Counted from the first letter of the stretch, positions 9,402 to 18,124 are shown. The stretch: DNA of 64,000 bases from Microbacterium natoriense (GCF_030816295.1 NZ_JAUSXV010000001.1:2852001-2916000); one strand, 5' to 3'. A program made the numbers and translations. The notes: a model not told the origin generated them from the sequence alone.

Positions 9402-10079
9402 TCAGGCCGTTGCGAGCACGCGCGAACGTTCCTGTCGCATCCGGGTGATGCGCGGCAGGAACCATCCGATGAGCGGTCCGACGCCGAAAGCGAAGATCAC
9501 GGTGCCGACGCCGACGGGGCCGCCGAGCAGGAACCCGATCACGAGCACGGTGCCTTCGATCAGGGTGCGCACGATCCACACGGGCCAGCCGGTCCTGCGC
9601 ACGAGCCCCGTCATCAGCCCGTCGCGAGGACCCGGCCCGAAGTCAGCCGCTATGTAGAGGCCGGTCGCGAAGGCGAGGAGCACGAGACCGAGGAGAAACA
9701 CCGGAGCACCCACCCAGATCGACGGCATCGGCGGTATCAGGGCGAGCGCGAGGTCAGCGCTCGGGCCGATCAGCAGTGCGTTGATCACGGTGCCGAGCCC
9801 CAGCCGCTGGCGAAGCGGGATCCACAGCAGGAGCACCACGGCGGCGATGAGATTGGTGACGAGACCGAAGCCGATGCCGCCCGTTCCGGACACTCCGATC
9901 GCCAGCACGTCCCACGGCGACACACCGATCCCTCCGCGGATCATCAACGCCAGAGCCACGCCGTACAGGAACAGGCCGACGACGAGCTGGAGCAGACGCT
10001 CGGCGAGGTCACGGCGGCTCGTCACGACGATCGGCAGGAAGATCTTCGACAGGGGGGTTCGGGTGCGGGACGTCGACAT
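9402..10079 (-). CDS. YczE/YitT-family integral membrane protein
   Basis: A 225-residue hydrophobic protein with about five to six membrane segments beginning near residue 30 (LLQLVVGLFLYGVALALM). The segments GIGVSPWDVLAIG and GPGPRDGLM are typical of the YczE family, whose biochemical role is not known. It is transcribed divergently from a MocR-type regulator with a 96-bp gap, a pairing known for YczE genes and their YczR regulators. GAGGA upstream of the ATG at 10079 acts as the ribosome site. The natural inference is that the MocR protein controls this gene in response to a pyridoxal-phosphate-linked signal. Confidence 0.82.
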   Translation of the reverse strand: MSTSRTRTPLSKIFLPIVVTSRRDLAERLLQLVVGLFLYGVALALMIRGGIGVSPWDVLAIGVSGTGGIGFGLVTNLIAAVVLLLWIPLRQRLGLGTVINALLIGPSADLALALIPPMPSIWVGAPVFLLGLVLLAFATGLYIAADFGPGPRDGLMTGLVRRTGWPVWIVRTLIEGTVLVIGFLLGGPVGVGTVIFAFGVGPLIGWFLPRITRMRQERSRVLATA

Positions 10080-10116
10080 ACGGCCATCCTCACGCTGTCG
10101 CCCCGTCGAATCCGCG

Positions 10117-10157
10117 GGCCACTCGAGGGAAAGTGGCCTGGTGAATTCAGTCCACTT
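10117..10157. promoter_or_regulatory. Candidate MocR/YczR operator in the divergent promoter region
   Basis: GGCCACT (10117-10123) and AGTGGCC (10132-10138) form an inverted repeat with an 8-bp spacer, and a further half-site CCACTT (10152-10157) pairs with AAGTGG (10131-10136). Three related half-sites in a 96-bp divergent gap are what a dimeric GntR-type DNA-binding head would need. Binding is not shown. Confidence 0.45.
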
Positions 10158-10175
10158 CGGGGGCAGAATGGATGC

Positions 10176-11579
10176 ATGGCTTCACGTCTCGTCGAGCAGC
10201 TCGACGCGCAGACCGTCGCAGGTGCGACCGCGGCGGCGCTCGCGGAGCACATCCGCGCCCTGATCCTCGATGGACGGCTCACTGTCGGAGAGCGTCTGCC
10301 CAGCGAGCGCTCGCTGGCTCTCGAGCTCAGGCGGTCCCGCTCGACCATGACGCGCACCTACGACCTTCTCGAAGAGGGCGGCTACGTGAGCCGTCTGCAC
10401 GGCGGGGGAACACGCGTCGCGCTGCCTTACGCACGCGGATCCGCATCCGCAGATCATGACGACTCCGCGATCGACCTCTCGATCGCATCGATGGATTCCA
10501 CTCCCGGCCTCTACGACGCGACGGTCCGCTCGCTCCCCCGGCTCGCCGCACTGCGAGCGACGAGCGGCTACTCGCTGCGAGGCATGCCCGAGCTGCGCGA
10601 AGCCGTCGCCCAGCGCTTCGTGCAGCGGGGCGTCGACACCGATCCTGATGAGATCATCATCACCTCCGGTGCGCTCAACGCCCTGCACCTCGTGCTGGCC
10701 ACGGTCGGACGCCGCGGAGAGCGCGCACTCGTCGAACAGCCGACGTTCCCGCACGCACTGGAGGCTCTGCGCCACCACGGCTATCGACTCCTGCCGACCC
10801 CCGTCGATGGGCACGGCTGGGATCAGGGGCATCTGACGGACATTCTCCTGCGCGGTCGTCCGCACGTCGCGTACCTCATCCCGGACTTCCACAATCCCAC
10901 AGGTGCGACTCTGTCGGACCCGGAGCGCGTTCGCATCGCGACGACGGCTCGCAGTTCGGGAACACGTCTGATCGTCGACGAGACGACGACGGAGCTCGAC
11001 ATCGACCGGGGCTGGTCACCACTGCCGATGGCGGCATACAGCCCGAGTGTGATCACCGTGGGCTCGATGTCGAAGATCGCCTGGGGCGGAATGAGGATCG
11101 GCTGGATCAGAGCGGAGCGATCGTTGATCGAGCGGCTGCTCGCCGTACGCCCGTCATTCGAGCTCGGTACCGCACTGCTCGAGCAGTGCATCGCGGTCGA
11201 TCTGCTCGAAGACATGCCGGCGCTCTCCGCGCACGTGCGCTCGCGCCTGCACGCAGGTCGCGCGGCGGCGGCCGCCGGGCTGGAGACGATGGGCCTCGCG
11301 ATGCCGCCCACGCATGGCGGATTGTCGGCCTGGGTGGATCTGGAGGCACCGATCTCGACCACTCTGTCGCTGGCCGCGCGGGAACACGGGCTCATCCTCC
11401 CCCCGGGCCCGCGGTTTTCGACAGGAGGCGTGCTGGAGCGCCGCGTGCGCATCCCGATCACCTTGACCCCCGACCGGATGTCGGAGGCGATGTCGCGGCT
11501 GCGCCGCGCATGGGACGAGGTCCTCGGCGGCGCGACCGCCAGCGCCGCCGCCGAGCAGACGCGTACCGCCGTCATCTGA
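10176..11579 (+). CDS. MocR-family (GntR-HTH / aminotransferase fusion) regulator, YczR-like
   Basis: A 467-residue fusion of an N-terminal GntR winged helix (about residues 10-80, with LPSERSLALELRRSRSTM) and a class I aminotransferase-like domain. Lys300 in SMSKIAWGGMRIG is in place to bind pyridoxal phosphate, and NPTGAT and the DETTTELD segment complete the cofactor pocket. MocR proteins normally act as ligand-sensing regulators rather than enzymes. The divergent YczE-type gene is the probable target. The ATG at 10176 is only 6 nt after a CAGAAT box, so the mRNA may be leaderless. A terminator follows directly. Confidence 0.88.
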   Translation: MASRLVEQLDAQTVAGATAAALAEHIRALILDGRLTVGERLPSERSLALELRRSRSTMTRTYDLLEEGGYVSRLHGGGTRVALPYARGSASADHDDSAIDLSIASMDSTPGLYDATVRSLPRLAALRATSGYSLRGMPELREAVAQRFVQRGVDTDPDEIIITSGALNALHLVLATVGRRGERALVEQPTFPHALEALRHHGYRLLPTPVDGHGWDQGHLTDILLRGRPHVAYLIPDFHNPTGATLSDPERVRIATTARSSGTRLIVDETTTELDIDRGWSPLPMAAYSPSVITVGSMSKIAWGGMRIGWIRAERSLIERLLAVRPSFELGTALLEQCIAVDLLEDMPALSAHVRSRLHAGRAAAAAGLETMGLAMPPTHGGLSAWVDLEAPISTTLSLAAREHGLILPPGPRFSTGGVLERRVRIPITLTPDRMSEAMSRLRRAWDEVLGGATASAAAEQTRTAVI

Positions 11580-11597
11580 GCTGCTGCGACGACGAGG

Positions 11598-11630
11598 GAA
11601 CCCCGCCTCCTGTGCGCAGAGGCGGGGTTC
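11598..11630. terminator. Intrinsic terminator after the MocR regulator
   Basis: GAACCCCGCCTC (11598-11609) and GAGGCGGGGTTC (11619-11630) form a perfect 12-bp stem with a 9-nt loop, followed by TCGTCGTT. It ends the regulator transcript and may also stop the opposing DUF3145 transcript. Confidence 0.8.
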
Positions 11631-11718
11631 TCGTCGTTGGAGTGGGATACGTCTTCTCAGCGTCCGGGGCGACTCACCGGCATCCGGTACTCACGCCTTC
11701 CCACTCCAGGTCCATGGT

Positions 11719-12222
11719 TCATCCGACCTTGTGGAGCCACACCACACGCGCGTCATCGCTCGCGTGGCGGAACGGCTCCAGCTCTTCGTCCCAGGCCGAG
11801 CCGAGCGCGATATCGAGTTCGCGCTGCAGCTCGACCATGTTTCCCGCCGCGATCTCCATCGCGTAACGGATCCGATCTTCGCCGATCACGACGTTGCCTG
11901 CGGCATCCGTCTGGGCATAGTGGATGCCGAGATCGGGTGTGTGCATCCAGCGTCCGCCGTCGCTGCGCGGCGTGGGATCCTCGGTGACCTCGAAACGCAG
12001 GTGCTCCCACCCTCGGATGGCGGTCGCGAGGGCCGCACCTGTGCCCACAGGGCCATCCCAGTAGAACTCCGCCCGGCGGGCACCATCCAGCACCGGCTGG
12101 TCCGCCCAGTCGAAGTTCACCGCACGCCCGATAGCGCGACCCACCGCCCACTCGAGGTGCGGGCAGAGCGCGCGAGGCGCAGAGTGGATGAACACCACTC
12201 CACGTGCGTAAGCCGTCGCCAT
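11719..12222 (-). CDS. DUF3145 domain protein
   Basis: A 167-residue actinobacterial protein recognised by its opening ARGVVFIHSAPRALCPH, the conserved start of DUF3145. The function of the family is not known to me. The protein is soluble with no signal peptide, rich in acidic residues, and conserved over its entire length. GGAGAG upstream of the ATG at 12222 is a good ribosome site. Neighbours give no functional hint: a MocR regulator on one side and an oxygenase-like gene on the other. Confidence 0.85.
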   Translation of the reverse strand: MATAYARGVVFIHSAPRALCPHLEWAVGRAIGRAVNFDWADQPVLDGARRAEFYWDGPVGTGAALATAIRGWEHLRFEVTEDPTPRSDGGRWMHTPDLGIHYAQTDAAGNVVIGEDRIRYAMEIAAGNMVELQRELDIALGSAWDEELEPFRHASDDARVVWLHKVG

Positions 12223-12307
12223 GATCTCTCCGTTTCATCAGGTGCGTCTTCCCCAACGACCTGAAACCAACGAAGTGTGGCGCGATATGCGGTTATGCGC
12301 CTATTCT

Positions 12308-12357
12308 CACGCACGAAGGCGGAAATCACAAGGATGTGATTCCCGCCTTCGTGCGTG
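12308..12357 (-). terminator. Long hairpin terminator after the 2OG-oxygenase-like gene
   Basis: Two 23-nt arms (12308-12330 and 12335-12357) pair with one mismatch around the loop AGGA. It lies 28 bp after the stop of the minus-strand gene at 12386 and probably ends its transcript. The arms are unusually long for a terminator. Confidence 0.65.
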
Positions 12358-12385
12358 TCGACAGGCTCGGCGACCCGAAAGAGGG

Positions 12386-13159
12386 TCAGGCCTCGCTCAT
12401 GGCCTGCTTGACCTGCTGCCCCTTGGCCGCGTAGTAAGCGGCACGGGCCGCGTCACGCTGAGCCTGCTCGGCGTAGCCGGCCTCGAGGACCTCCTGGGGC
12501 ACCTCGACCTGCTCGTGCTGGTCGGTGCCGTGGTACTTCTCGATGTACGCGTCGAGCTCGGGGCCCGACTCCCACGACGTGATCAGGCAGTAGCGCGGCT
12601 CGGTGCCGTTGTGCGTGGTGGCGTGCCACAGGCGCTGGGTGTCCACGATGAGCTGCGCACCGGCCGGGAGGGCGATGCGGTACTCGATGCTGGGGTCCGT
12701 GCGGTTCTCACGCAGGACGAAGTAGCTGTCCTTGTCGTCCGTCAGGTTGAAGAATCCGCGCACGACCCAGCCGGTGCCGTCGGGGTTCAGACGGTTGTTG
12801 TCGTCCTGGTGGAGGTTGTAGAGGCACTCGCCGTACGGAGTCGGCTGCAGCTCGATGACGCGGCAGCGGCCGACGTTGGCGCCGGGCTCCTTGGCACGGG
12901 CGGTCAGGGTCGGCGCGAGCGCGGTCTGCGAGTCGATCCAGACGCCATCCTTGTCGGTGCGCGGCGGCTTGTGGTTCCAGAAGCCGTTGCACTCGATCTC
13001 GCCCTTGGCGCTGGCCAGCGGCGAGAAGCGCGTGTCACCGGACGACTTCCAGTCGACGTACTCGATGTCGAGCCACTCCCGCGGGTCGACCTCCTCGCCG
13101 TAGCTGTCGAGGATGACGAAGCCCTTTTCTTCGAGGGCGGCGGACTTGATGTATCCCAT
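12386..13159 (-). CDS. Probable 2-oxoglutarate/Fe(II)-dependent oxygenase
   Basis: A 257-residue soluble protein. It holds a complete facial triad and co-substrate arginine in the right order: H117-Q-D119 in YNLHQDDN, then H179 in RLWHATTH, and R189 in EPRYCLI ten residues later, which is the spacing expected of a double-stranded beta-helix Fe(II)/2OG dioxygenase. A helical tail rich in Ala and Gln follows residue 215. No substrate is suggested by the neighbours. The gene has its own terminator and stands alone. Members are usually annotated as hypothetical, so the oxygenase call rests on these motifs. Confidence 0.7.
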   Translation of the reverse strand: MGYIKSAALEEKGFVILDSYGEEVDPREWLDIEYVDWKSSGDTRFSPLASAKGEIECNGFWNHKPPRTDKDGVWIDSQTALAPTLTARAKEPGANVGRCRVIELQPTPYGECLYNLHQDDNNRLNPDGTGWVVRGFFNLTDDKDSYFVLRENRTDPSIEYRIALPAGAQLIVDTQRLWHATTHNGTEPRYCLITSWESGPELDAYIEKYHGTDQHEQVEVPQEVLEAGYAEQAQRDAARAAYYAAKGQQVKQAMSEA

Positions 13160-13284
13160 GATCTGAACCAGATCCTCTCATCGGGGGCCAGCACGTTTTA
13201 ACAGGCCCTGATAAGGCAAGCCTAACAGCGCGACCTCGGAGCGCCCCGGATGGTCGCCGGGTTTATCCGCATAGACTTTTTCGC

Positions 13285-15285
13285 ATGAGCACTGCCACCA
13301 ATGTCGAGGCGACGGCTGTCAACACGATCGAGTGGCTATCCGCCGGATCCACCACGATCCTGGTGCCCGTGTACCAGCGTCAGTACCGCTGGGACATCGG
13401 CGGATGCGAGCGGCTCCTCGCCGACATCCGCGCCGTCGCCGACGAAGACGACGGGCACCGCCACTTCATCGGATCGATCCTCTCCGCGCATGATTCGTCG
13501 GAGGCATCCGACCTCATCCTGATCGACGGGCAACAGCGCATCACGACCCTGATGCTGCTGGTCGCAGCTCTCCAGCACGCCGTGCGCGAGAGCGATCCGA
13601 CGCTCGCGCACGAACTCGGACGGGTTCTGGTGCGCGCCGACGACCCGGCGCGCACGCGTCTGCGCCCCCACGACGCCTGGGCCGACCTCTACGAGTCGGT
13701 CGTGCTCGATCGCCGTGCGGGCGCCGACCGGGAATCCCGCTTCGACGACAACTACGCCTTCTTCCGCAGCCAGGTGCAGGTCGGCGAGGTGCCGCGCATC
13801 TGGCGCGGTCTGCAGCGTCTCGAGCACGTGTCGATCACGCTCGGAGCCGAGGCGAACGCCCAGCAGATCTTCGAGAGCCTCAACTCGACCGGAGAGCCGC
13901 TGCGCGATCACGAGCTCATCCACAACTACATCCTGATGGGACTCACCCACGCCGAGCAGCTCGAGGTCGAAGCGCGCTTCTGGCTTCCCATCGAGCAGCA
14001 CACCGGCGAGGCGATCGGCGCCTTCTGGCGGCACTACCTCGTGATGACGACCGGGCGCGAAGTCGCCGCGAACGGCGAGCACGGCGTGTACAGCGCCTTC
14101 CGTCAGTCCTTCCCTCGCGTCGACGTCGAGCATCTGCAGGCGGATGCCGAGATCTGGCGCCACTTCGCGGAGATCTACGGCGTCCTGCTCGATCCGTCGA
14201 AGGAACCGGATGCCGGAATCGCTCAGCAGCTGCGCTTCGTGAACACCTTCGGCCGTGCCGCGTATCCGCTCGTGCTGAGCGTGTACAGCGATCACGTGCG
14301 AGGAGTCATCGACCGCGACGAGTTCATCGAGACCCTCGAGTGGATCCAGGCCCTGTACCTGCGTCGCACCCTGGTGAACCTGCCGAACGAGCGTCTCATC
14401 GCGCGCCTGTGCCGCGCCCGCGCCGAGGGGCGGGAGTCGCTCGCGCGCGCCGTGGCCCGCATCACGCCGTCGGATGAACGCGTCAGCGCGGTGCTCAAGT
14501 ACTCCGAGCTCCCCCACGCGGCATATGTGCTGGGGCGCCTCGAAGGAGTCGACGAGCCGCTGGATTACGACGTGGAGAAGCTCGTGCCCGCCGTTCCCGG
14601 CGACAGCTGGTCGGGCGACGGCATCCGCTCCTGGTCCGAGTACGGCGACGACGAGCAGAACAGCCTGCGCGCCCTCGCCCCGACGCTCGGCAACCTGACG
14701 CTGCTCGAGCCGCGGCTCGCCGAGCGCGTGTTCGGCGCCGCCTATCCGGTGAAGCGCGTCGAGGCATACGCACGCAGCGCCGTACCCGCCACGCGAGAGC
14801 TGGATTCCGTCGAGGTCTGGAACTCCGCAGCGATCACGCGGCGCACGATCCGATTGACCGCCGAACTGCTGCGGATCTGGGCACGACCGGCGCTGCCCGA
14901 GATCGACGACGACGGGCTCACCCCCATCCTCGATGCGGTCCGTCGTCGGGGCTGGCCCGCGGGATGGGAGCGCGAGTTCGACTACGTCGAGTACCGCGGC
15001 GAGCGGTGGGAGGTGCCCGATGTCAGGTACCTCTTCAACCGGGTGATGCGCCGCGCGTGGACCGACACGCGAGAGGCGGCGCTGTCGTACTGCGCCAAGC
15101 ACGGCGGTCCGATCTACAACGAGATGGCGTGGAAGGGACAGTGGGACGAGTTGGACGAGTCGCACTTCCTCTACATGGGCTGGGATTCCAACTACATGAT
15201 GAACGCCGTGCAGGGCGTGCTCGAGGAGTCCGGTCTGGCAGCCGAGGTGTTCGTCAAGTACTCCTACATCGGGAACGTGATGTAG
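13285..15285 (+). CDS. DUF262-type (GmrS-like) protein with degenerate DUF1524/HNH part
   Basis: A 666-residue protein. The N-terminal DUF262 domain (about 1-230) is intact, with VYQRQYRW at 29-36, FIGSI at 61-65 and the nucleotide-handling DGQQR at 81-85. In GmrSD-type type IV restriction enzymes DUF1524 follows, with a His-containing EHIxPQ-like motif before GNLTLL. Here GNLTLLE is present near residue 470, but the motif before it reads EKLVPA (about 431-436), so the nuclease histidine is gone. A C-terminal domain of about 130 residues rich in Trp and Tyr is of unknown type. The TAGACT box at 13272-13277 ends 7 nt before the ATG. No methylase or other defence gene is adjacent. Confidence 0.78.
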   Translation: MSTATNVEATAVNTIEWLSAGSTTILVPVYQRQYRWDIGGCERLLADIRAVADEDDGHRHFIGSILSAHDSSEASDLILIDGQQRITTLMLLVAALQHAVRESDPTLAHELGRVLVRADDPARTRLRPHDAWADLYESVVLDRRAGADRESRFDDNYAFFRSQVQVGEVPRIWRGLQRLEHVSITLGAEANAQQIFESLNSTGEPLRDHELIHNYILMGLTHAEQLEVEARFWLPIEQHTGEAIGAFWRHYLVMTTGREVAANGEHGVYSAFRQSFPRVDVEHLQADAEIWRHFAEIYGVLLDPSKEPDAGIAQQLRFVNTFGRAAYPLVLSVYSDHVRGVIDRDEFIETLEWIQALYLRRTLVNLPNERLIARLCRARAEGRESLARAVARITPSDERVSAVLKYSELPHAAYVLGRLEGVDEPLDYDVEKLVPAVPGDSWSGDGIRSWSEYGDDEQNSLRALAPTLGNLTLLEPRLAERVFGAAYPVKRVEAYARSAVPATRELDSVEVWNSAAITRRTIRLTAELLRIWARPALPEIDDDGLTPILDAVRRRGWPAGWEREFDYVEYRGERWEVPDVRYLFNRVMRRAWTDTREAALSYCAKHGGPIYNEMAWKGQWDELDESHFLYMGWDSNYMMNAVQGVLEESGLAAEVFVKYSYIGNVM

Positions 15286-15332
15286 TCGGCGACGACGGCA
15301 GAAACTGCGACCCGGGGCGTTAGGCTCGACGG

Positions 15333-16580
15333 GTGAGCACCGTTGTCCGTCGCATGCTGGATCTGACCGTCGAAGAGCACACTCTCACCGTCCCGCTCGT
15401 CTGGTCGGATCCTTCCGACCAGCGCACGATCGACATCTTCGCGCGCGTCGTGTCGCGCGACGGCGGCGAAGCACTCCCCTATCTGGTCTTCCTTCAGGGT
15501 GGCCCCGGTCACGAGGCGCCTCGCCCGTTCCATTCGTCGACCTCACCGGCCTGGCTCGACGAGGCGCTCGCGCACTACCGTGTCGTCATGCTCGACCAGC
15601 GCGGGACCGGGCTGTCTTCCCCCGTCGGCGATGCTGATCTCGAACAGGGGTCGGCGTTCGTCGCCGAGCACCTCACCCACCTGCGCGCCGACGCGATCGT
15701 GCGCGATTGCGAGGCCGTTCGAGAGCACCTGGGCGCAGCCTCGTGGAGCGTCCTCGGTCAGTCCTTCGGCGGATTCACCACTCTGGCCTATCTGACCACG
15801 GATGCCGCATCCCTCGACGACGTCTTCATCACCGGCGGCCTCAGCACCGTCAGCCGCCCGGCCGACGATGTCTATGCGCTCTGCTACGACAAGATGCGCA
15901 CGGCATCCGAAAAGTACTATCGTCGCTTTCCCGAGCACAGGGACGTCATGCGTCGTCTGGTGGACCGCGCGGATGCCGGCGGCATCGTGCTGCCCGATGG
16001 CGAGGTCGTCTCCGCGTCCCGCCTGCGCTCGGTCGGCTCGGCGCTCGGCACGAACGACGGCTGGCAGATGCTCTGGTCGCTGCTCGAGCGGGATCCCTCA
16101 TCGAACGCCTTCCGACACGACCTGATGCACGCCATGCCGTTCAGCGGCCGCAACCCGATGTACTTCGCGTTCCACGAATCGAGCTACGCGAGCGGTCAGG
16201 CCACACGATGGTCAGCCGAGCGGGTCGAGCCCGACGACTTCCGCGACGACGTGACGCTGTTCACCGGCGAGCACATCCGTCGGGAGTGGACCGAGACCGT
16301 CCCCGCCTTCCGGCCCTGGCGTGACGTGGCATTCGCACTCGCCGAGTTCGAATGGCCTGCGATCTACGATTCCGAGGCCATCGCCGCCTCCGGGGCGACG
16401 GGAGCCGCCGCCGTGTACGTCAACGACGTGTACGTGCCGCTCGAGTTCTCGCTGGAGACCGCTTCCCTGTTGCCCGGCGTTCAGACGTGGGTGACCAGCG
16501 AGCACGAGCACAACGGCGTGCGGTCGGGCCCCGTGCTGACCCGCCTCATCGACCTCGCGCACGGTCGCAGCATCCGCTGA
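15333..16580 (+). CDS. Alpha/beta hydrolase, proline iminopeptidase-like (S33)
   Basis: A 415-residue hydrolase. The oxyanion-hole segment FLQGGPGHEAPRP and the DQRGTGLSSP strand are hallmarks of the prolyl aminopeptidase branch of family S33. The nucleophile elbow is LGQSFGG (about residue 141), and a terminal His occurs in SEHEHNGV near residue 391. Such enzymes release N-terminal proline or similar residues from peptides in the cytoplasm. The GTG at 15333 starts 6 nt after a TAGGCT -10 box, fixing the start and suggesting a leaderless mRNA. Its substrate specificity is not readable from sequence. Confidence 0.85.
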   Translation: MSTVVRRMLDLTVEEHTLTVPLVWSDPSDQRTIDIFARVVSRDGGEALPYLVFLQGGPGHEAPRPFHSSTSPAWLDEALAHYRVVMLDQRGTGLSSPVGDADLEQGSAFVAEHLTHLRADAIVRDCEAVREHLGAASWSVLGQSFGGFTTLAYLTTDAASLDDVFITGGLSTVSRPADDVYALCYDKMRTASEKYYRRFPEHRDVMRRLVDRADAGGIVLPDGEVVSASRLRSVGSALGTNDGWQMLWSLLERDPSSNAFRHDLMHAMPFSGRNPMYFAFHESSYASGQATRWSAERVEPDDFRDDVTLFTGEHIRREWTETVPAFRPWRDVAFALAEFEWPAIYDSEAIAASGATGAAAVYVNDVYVPLEFSLETASLLPGVQTWVTSEHEHNGVRSGPVLTRLIDLAHGRSIR

Positions 16581-16634
16581 GGATCCCTCTCACGGGGGAT
16601 GCCACGCTCTGCGGCCTGCGTCTAGCCTGGGCTC

Positions 16635-16916
16635 GTGGGCGACGTGCTGGGATACCTCGTGACCGTCGCGATCCTCCTGCTGATCGCGAGCGCGGTCATC
16701 GTCATGGTCGTGATCGCATACTCGAAGACGCCGCTCGAGAAGAAGTACGAGAACGCGGGCGGTGGACTCGGCGGCGCCTTCGACGCGATCTGGATGCCGT
16801 CGGCATACGAGGCCGGCATGGAGCGCGACCGTCAGACGCGTCGGACGGCACCGGCCCCTGCACCTGGCGATCCCCCGAGCACGATAGATGGCGATCACAT
16901 CGTCATCGACATCTGA
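16635..16916 (+). CDS. Small single-span membrane protein
   Basis: A 93-residue protein with one hydrophobic helix at about residues 5-29 (YLVTVAILLLIASAVIVMVV) and a polar, proline-rich C-terminal tail. I do not recognise a domain. The GTG at 16635 stands 6 nt after a TAGCCT box (16623-16628), so it is probably a leaderless single-gene transcript. A strong terminator follows the stop codon. Confidence 0.7.
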   Translation: MGDVLGYLVTVAILLLIASAVIVMVVIAYSKTPLEKKYENAGGGLGGAFDAIWMPSAYEAGMERDRQTRRTAPAPAPGDPPSTIDGDHIVIDI

Positions 16917-16927
16917 CCCTCCGACAT

Positions 16928-16973
16928 CACGACGAAGGCCCCGCTCTCCGAGGAGAACGGGGCCTTCGTCGTG
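16928..16973. terminator. Bidirectional terminator between the small membrane protein and rpmE2
   Basis: CACGACGAAGGCCCCG (16928-16943) pairs perfectly with 16958-16973, and the loop contains a small extra stem (TCTCC/GGAGA). It separates two convergent genes. Confidence 0.8.
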
Positions 16974-16980
16974 ACGGTCC

Positions 16981-17235
16981 TTACTTGGAGCCGCCGAAGC
17001 CCTTGAAGCGCTGGTTGAACTTCTCGACGCGACCGGCCGAGTCCATGATGCGCTGCTTGCCCGTGTAGAACGGGTGCGAGGCCGAGGAGATCTCGACGTC
17101 GATGACGGGGTACTCCACACCGTCCAGCTCGATGGTCTTGTCGCTGGTGACGGTGGAGCGGGTGAGGAAGGTCTCGCCCGAGCCGAGGTCGCGGAACACG
17201 ACGGCCTGGTAGTCGGGGTGGATGTCAGTCTTCAT
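16981..17235 (-). CDS. rpmE2: 50S ribosomal protein L31, type B
   Basis: An 84-residue ribosomal protein starting [10 protein letters not shown], with the L31 signature [13 protein letters not shown]. It lacks the CxxC pairs of the zinc-binding form, so it is the zinc-independent type B paralogue. Type B copies are often induced under zinc limitation; I do not see a clear Zur box here, and in some actinobacteria this is the only L31. A 5' leader of about 65 nt with two hairpins precedes it, consistent with an L31 autoregulatory leader. Confidence 0.96.
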   Translation of the reverse strand: MKTDIHPDYQAVVFRDLGSGETFLTRSTVTSDKTIELDGVEYPVIDVEISSASHPFYTGKQRIMDSAGRVEKFNQRFKGFGGSK

Positions 17236-17253
17236 GGGATTCCTTAGCTGATG

Positions 17254-17300
17254 CCCTGGATTGTGCCAGGGTCGGGGAAGTCTGCGGTGCAGAGAGCACC
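17254..17300 (-). ncRNA. Candidate L31 leader (mRNA structure upstream of rpmE2)
   Basis: A TAGACT -10 box (17314-17309, minus strand) predicts a transcript start near 17302. Between it and the ATG lie two stem-loops: GGTGC/GCACC (17300-17286) and CCCTGG/CCAGGG (17271-17254). Autoregulatory L31 leaders are described in actinobacteria; I cannot check this one against the covariance model. Confidence 0.45.
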
Positions 17301-17320
17301 AAGGGTCGAGTCTAGCAGAA

Positions 17321-18106
17321 TCAGGATGCTGCGCGCGCGGCGTAGCGACCGCCGTCGGCGGTGAGCACGATCGGCATGCCGAACGCCTCGGTGAGCGACT
17401 CGGCGGTGAGCGCCTCGGCGATCGGACCGGCTGCGACGACCTTGCCCTCGCGGATCAGCAGCACGTGGGTGAAGCCGACCGGGATCTCCTCGACGTGGTG
17501 CGTCACCATGAGCATCGCCGGTGTCGACGGCGACGAGGCGTAACCGCTGAGCAGCGCGAGCAGCTCTTCGCGCGAGCCGAGGTCGAGCGATGCGGTCGGC
17601 TCGTCGAGCAGCAGCAGCTCCGGGTCGGTCATCACCGCGCGGGCGATCTGCACGCGCTTCTGCTCGCCATCGCTGAGCGTCCCGAACAGGCGATCGGCGA
17701 GGTGATCGAGCTTCCACTCGGCGAGGACGCGCAGCGCGCGACGGTCGTCGATGCCCTCGTACTCCTCGTTCCAACGTCCGAGAACCGAGTACGCAGCCGT
17801 GAGCACGGAGTTCAGCACCGTCTCGTCACGCGGGATGCGCTTGGCGAGAGCCGAGGAGGCGAATCCGATGCGCGGACGCACCTCGAACACGTCGGTGCGG
17901 CCCAGGGTCTCCCCCAGCACCTCGACGGTGCCGGACGTCGGATGCATGAGCGTGTCGGCCAGCTGGAGCAGCGTGGTCTTGCCGGCGCCGTTGGGCCCGA
18001 GCACCACCCAGCGCTGGTCGTCCTGCACCTGCCAGGTCACGTGATCGATGATGTTGCGCCCTTCGCGGCGCACGACGACGTCGGTGAATTCCAGAGCGCG
18101 TGGCAT
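17321..18106 (-). CDS. ABC transporter ATP-binding protein, stand-alone
   Basis: A 261-residue ABC ATPase with Walker [10 protein letters not shown] (about residues 38-46), signature [13 protein letters not shown] (about 143-155), Walker [13 protein letters not shown] and the switch His in VTHHVEEI. The signature has D where the usual motif has GG (LSGGQ), a variation seen in YbbP/ModF-like ATPases. No permease gene is adjacent, so the partner lies elsewhere or the protein has a soluble role. It ends 85 bp upstream of rpmE2 and lies 18 bp after glgM. Confidence 0.85.
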   Translation of the reverse strand: MPRALEFTDVVVRREGRNIIDHVTWQVQDDQRWVVLGPNGAGKTTLLQLADTLMHPTSGTVEVLGETLGRTDVFEVRPRIGFASSALAKRIPRDETVLNSVLTAAYSVLGRWNEEYEGIDDRRALRVLAEWKLDHLADRLFGTLSDGEQKRVQIARAVMTDPELLLLDEPTASLDLGSREELLALLSGYASSPSTPAMLMVTHHVEEIPVGFTHVLLIREGKVVAAGPIAEALTAESLTEAFGMPIVLTADGGRYAARAAS

Positions 18107-18124
18107 GCTGCCAAGCCTATCGGC

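Noticed and set aside
9393..10175. An extended plus-strand frame upstream of the MocR gene
   Set aside because: It runs antisense to the YczE gene; the DNA-binding domain starts at 10176, next to a promoter-like box.
13285..15285. An active GmrSD restriction enzyme
   Set aside because: The DUF262 half is good, but the His-containing HNH motif is missing and there is no neighbouring defence gene, so an active restriction system is not claimed.
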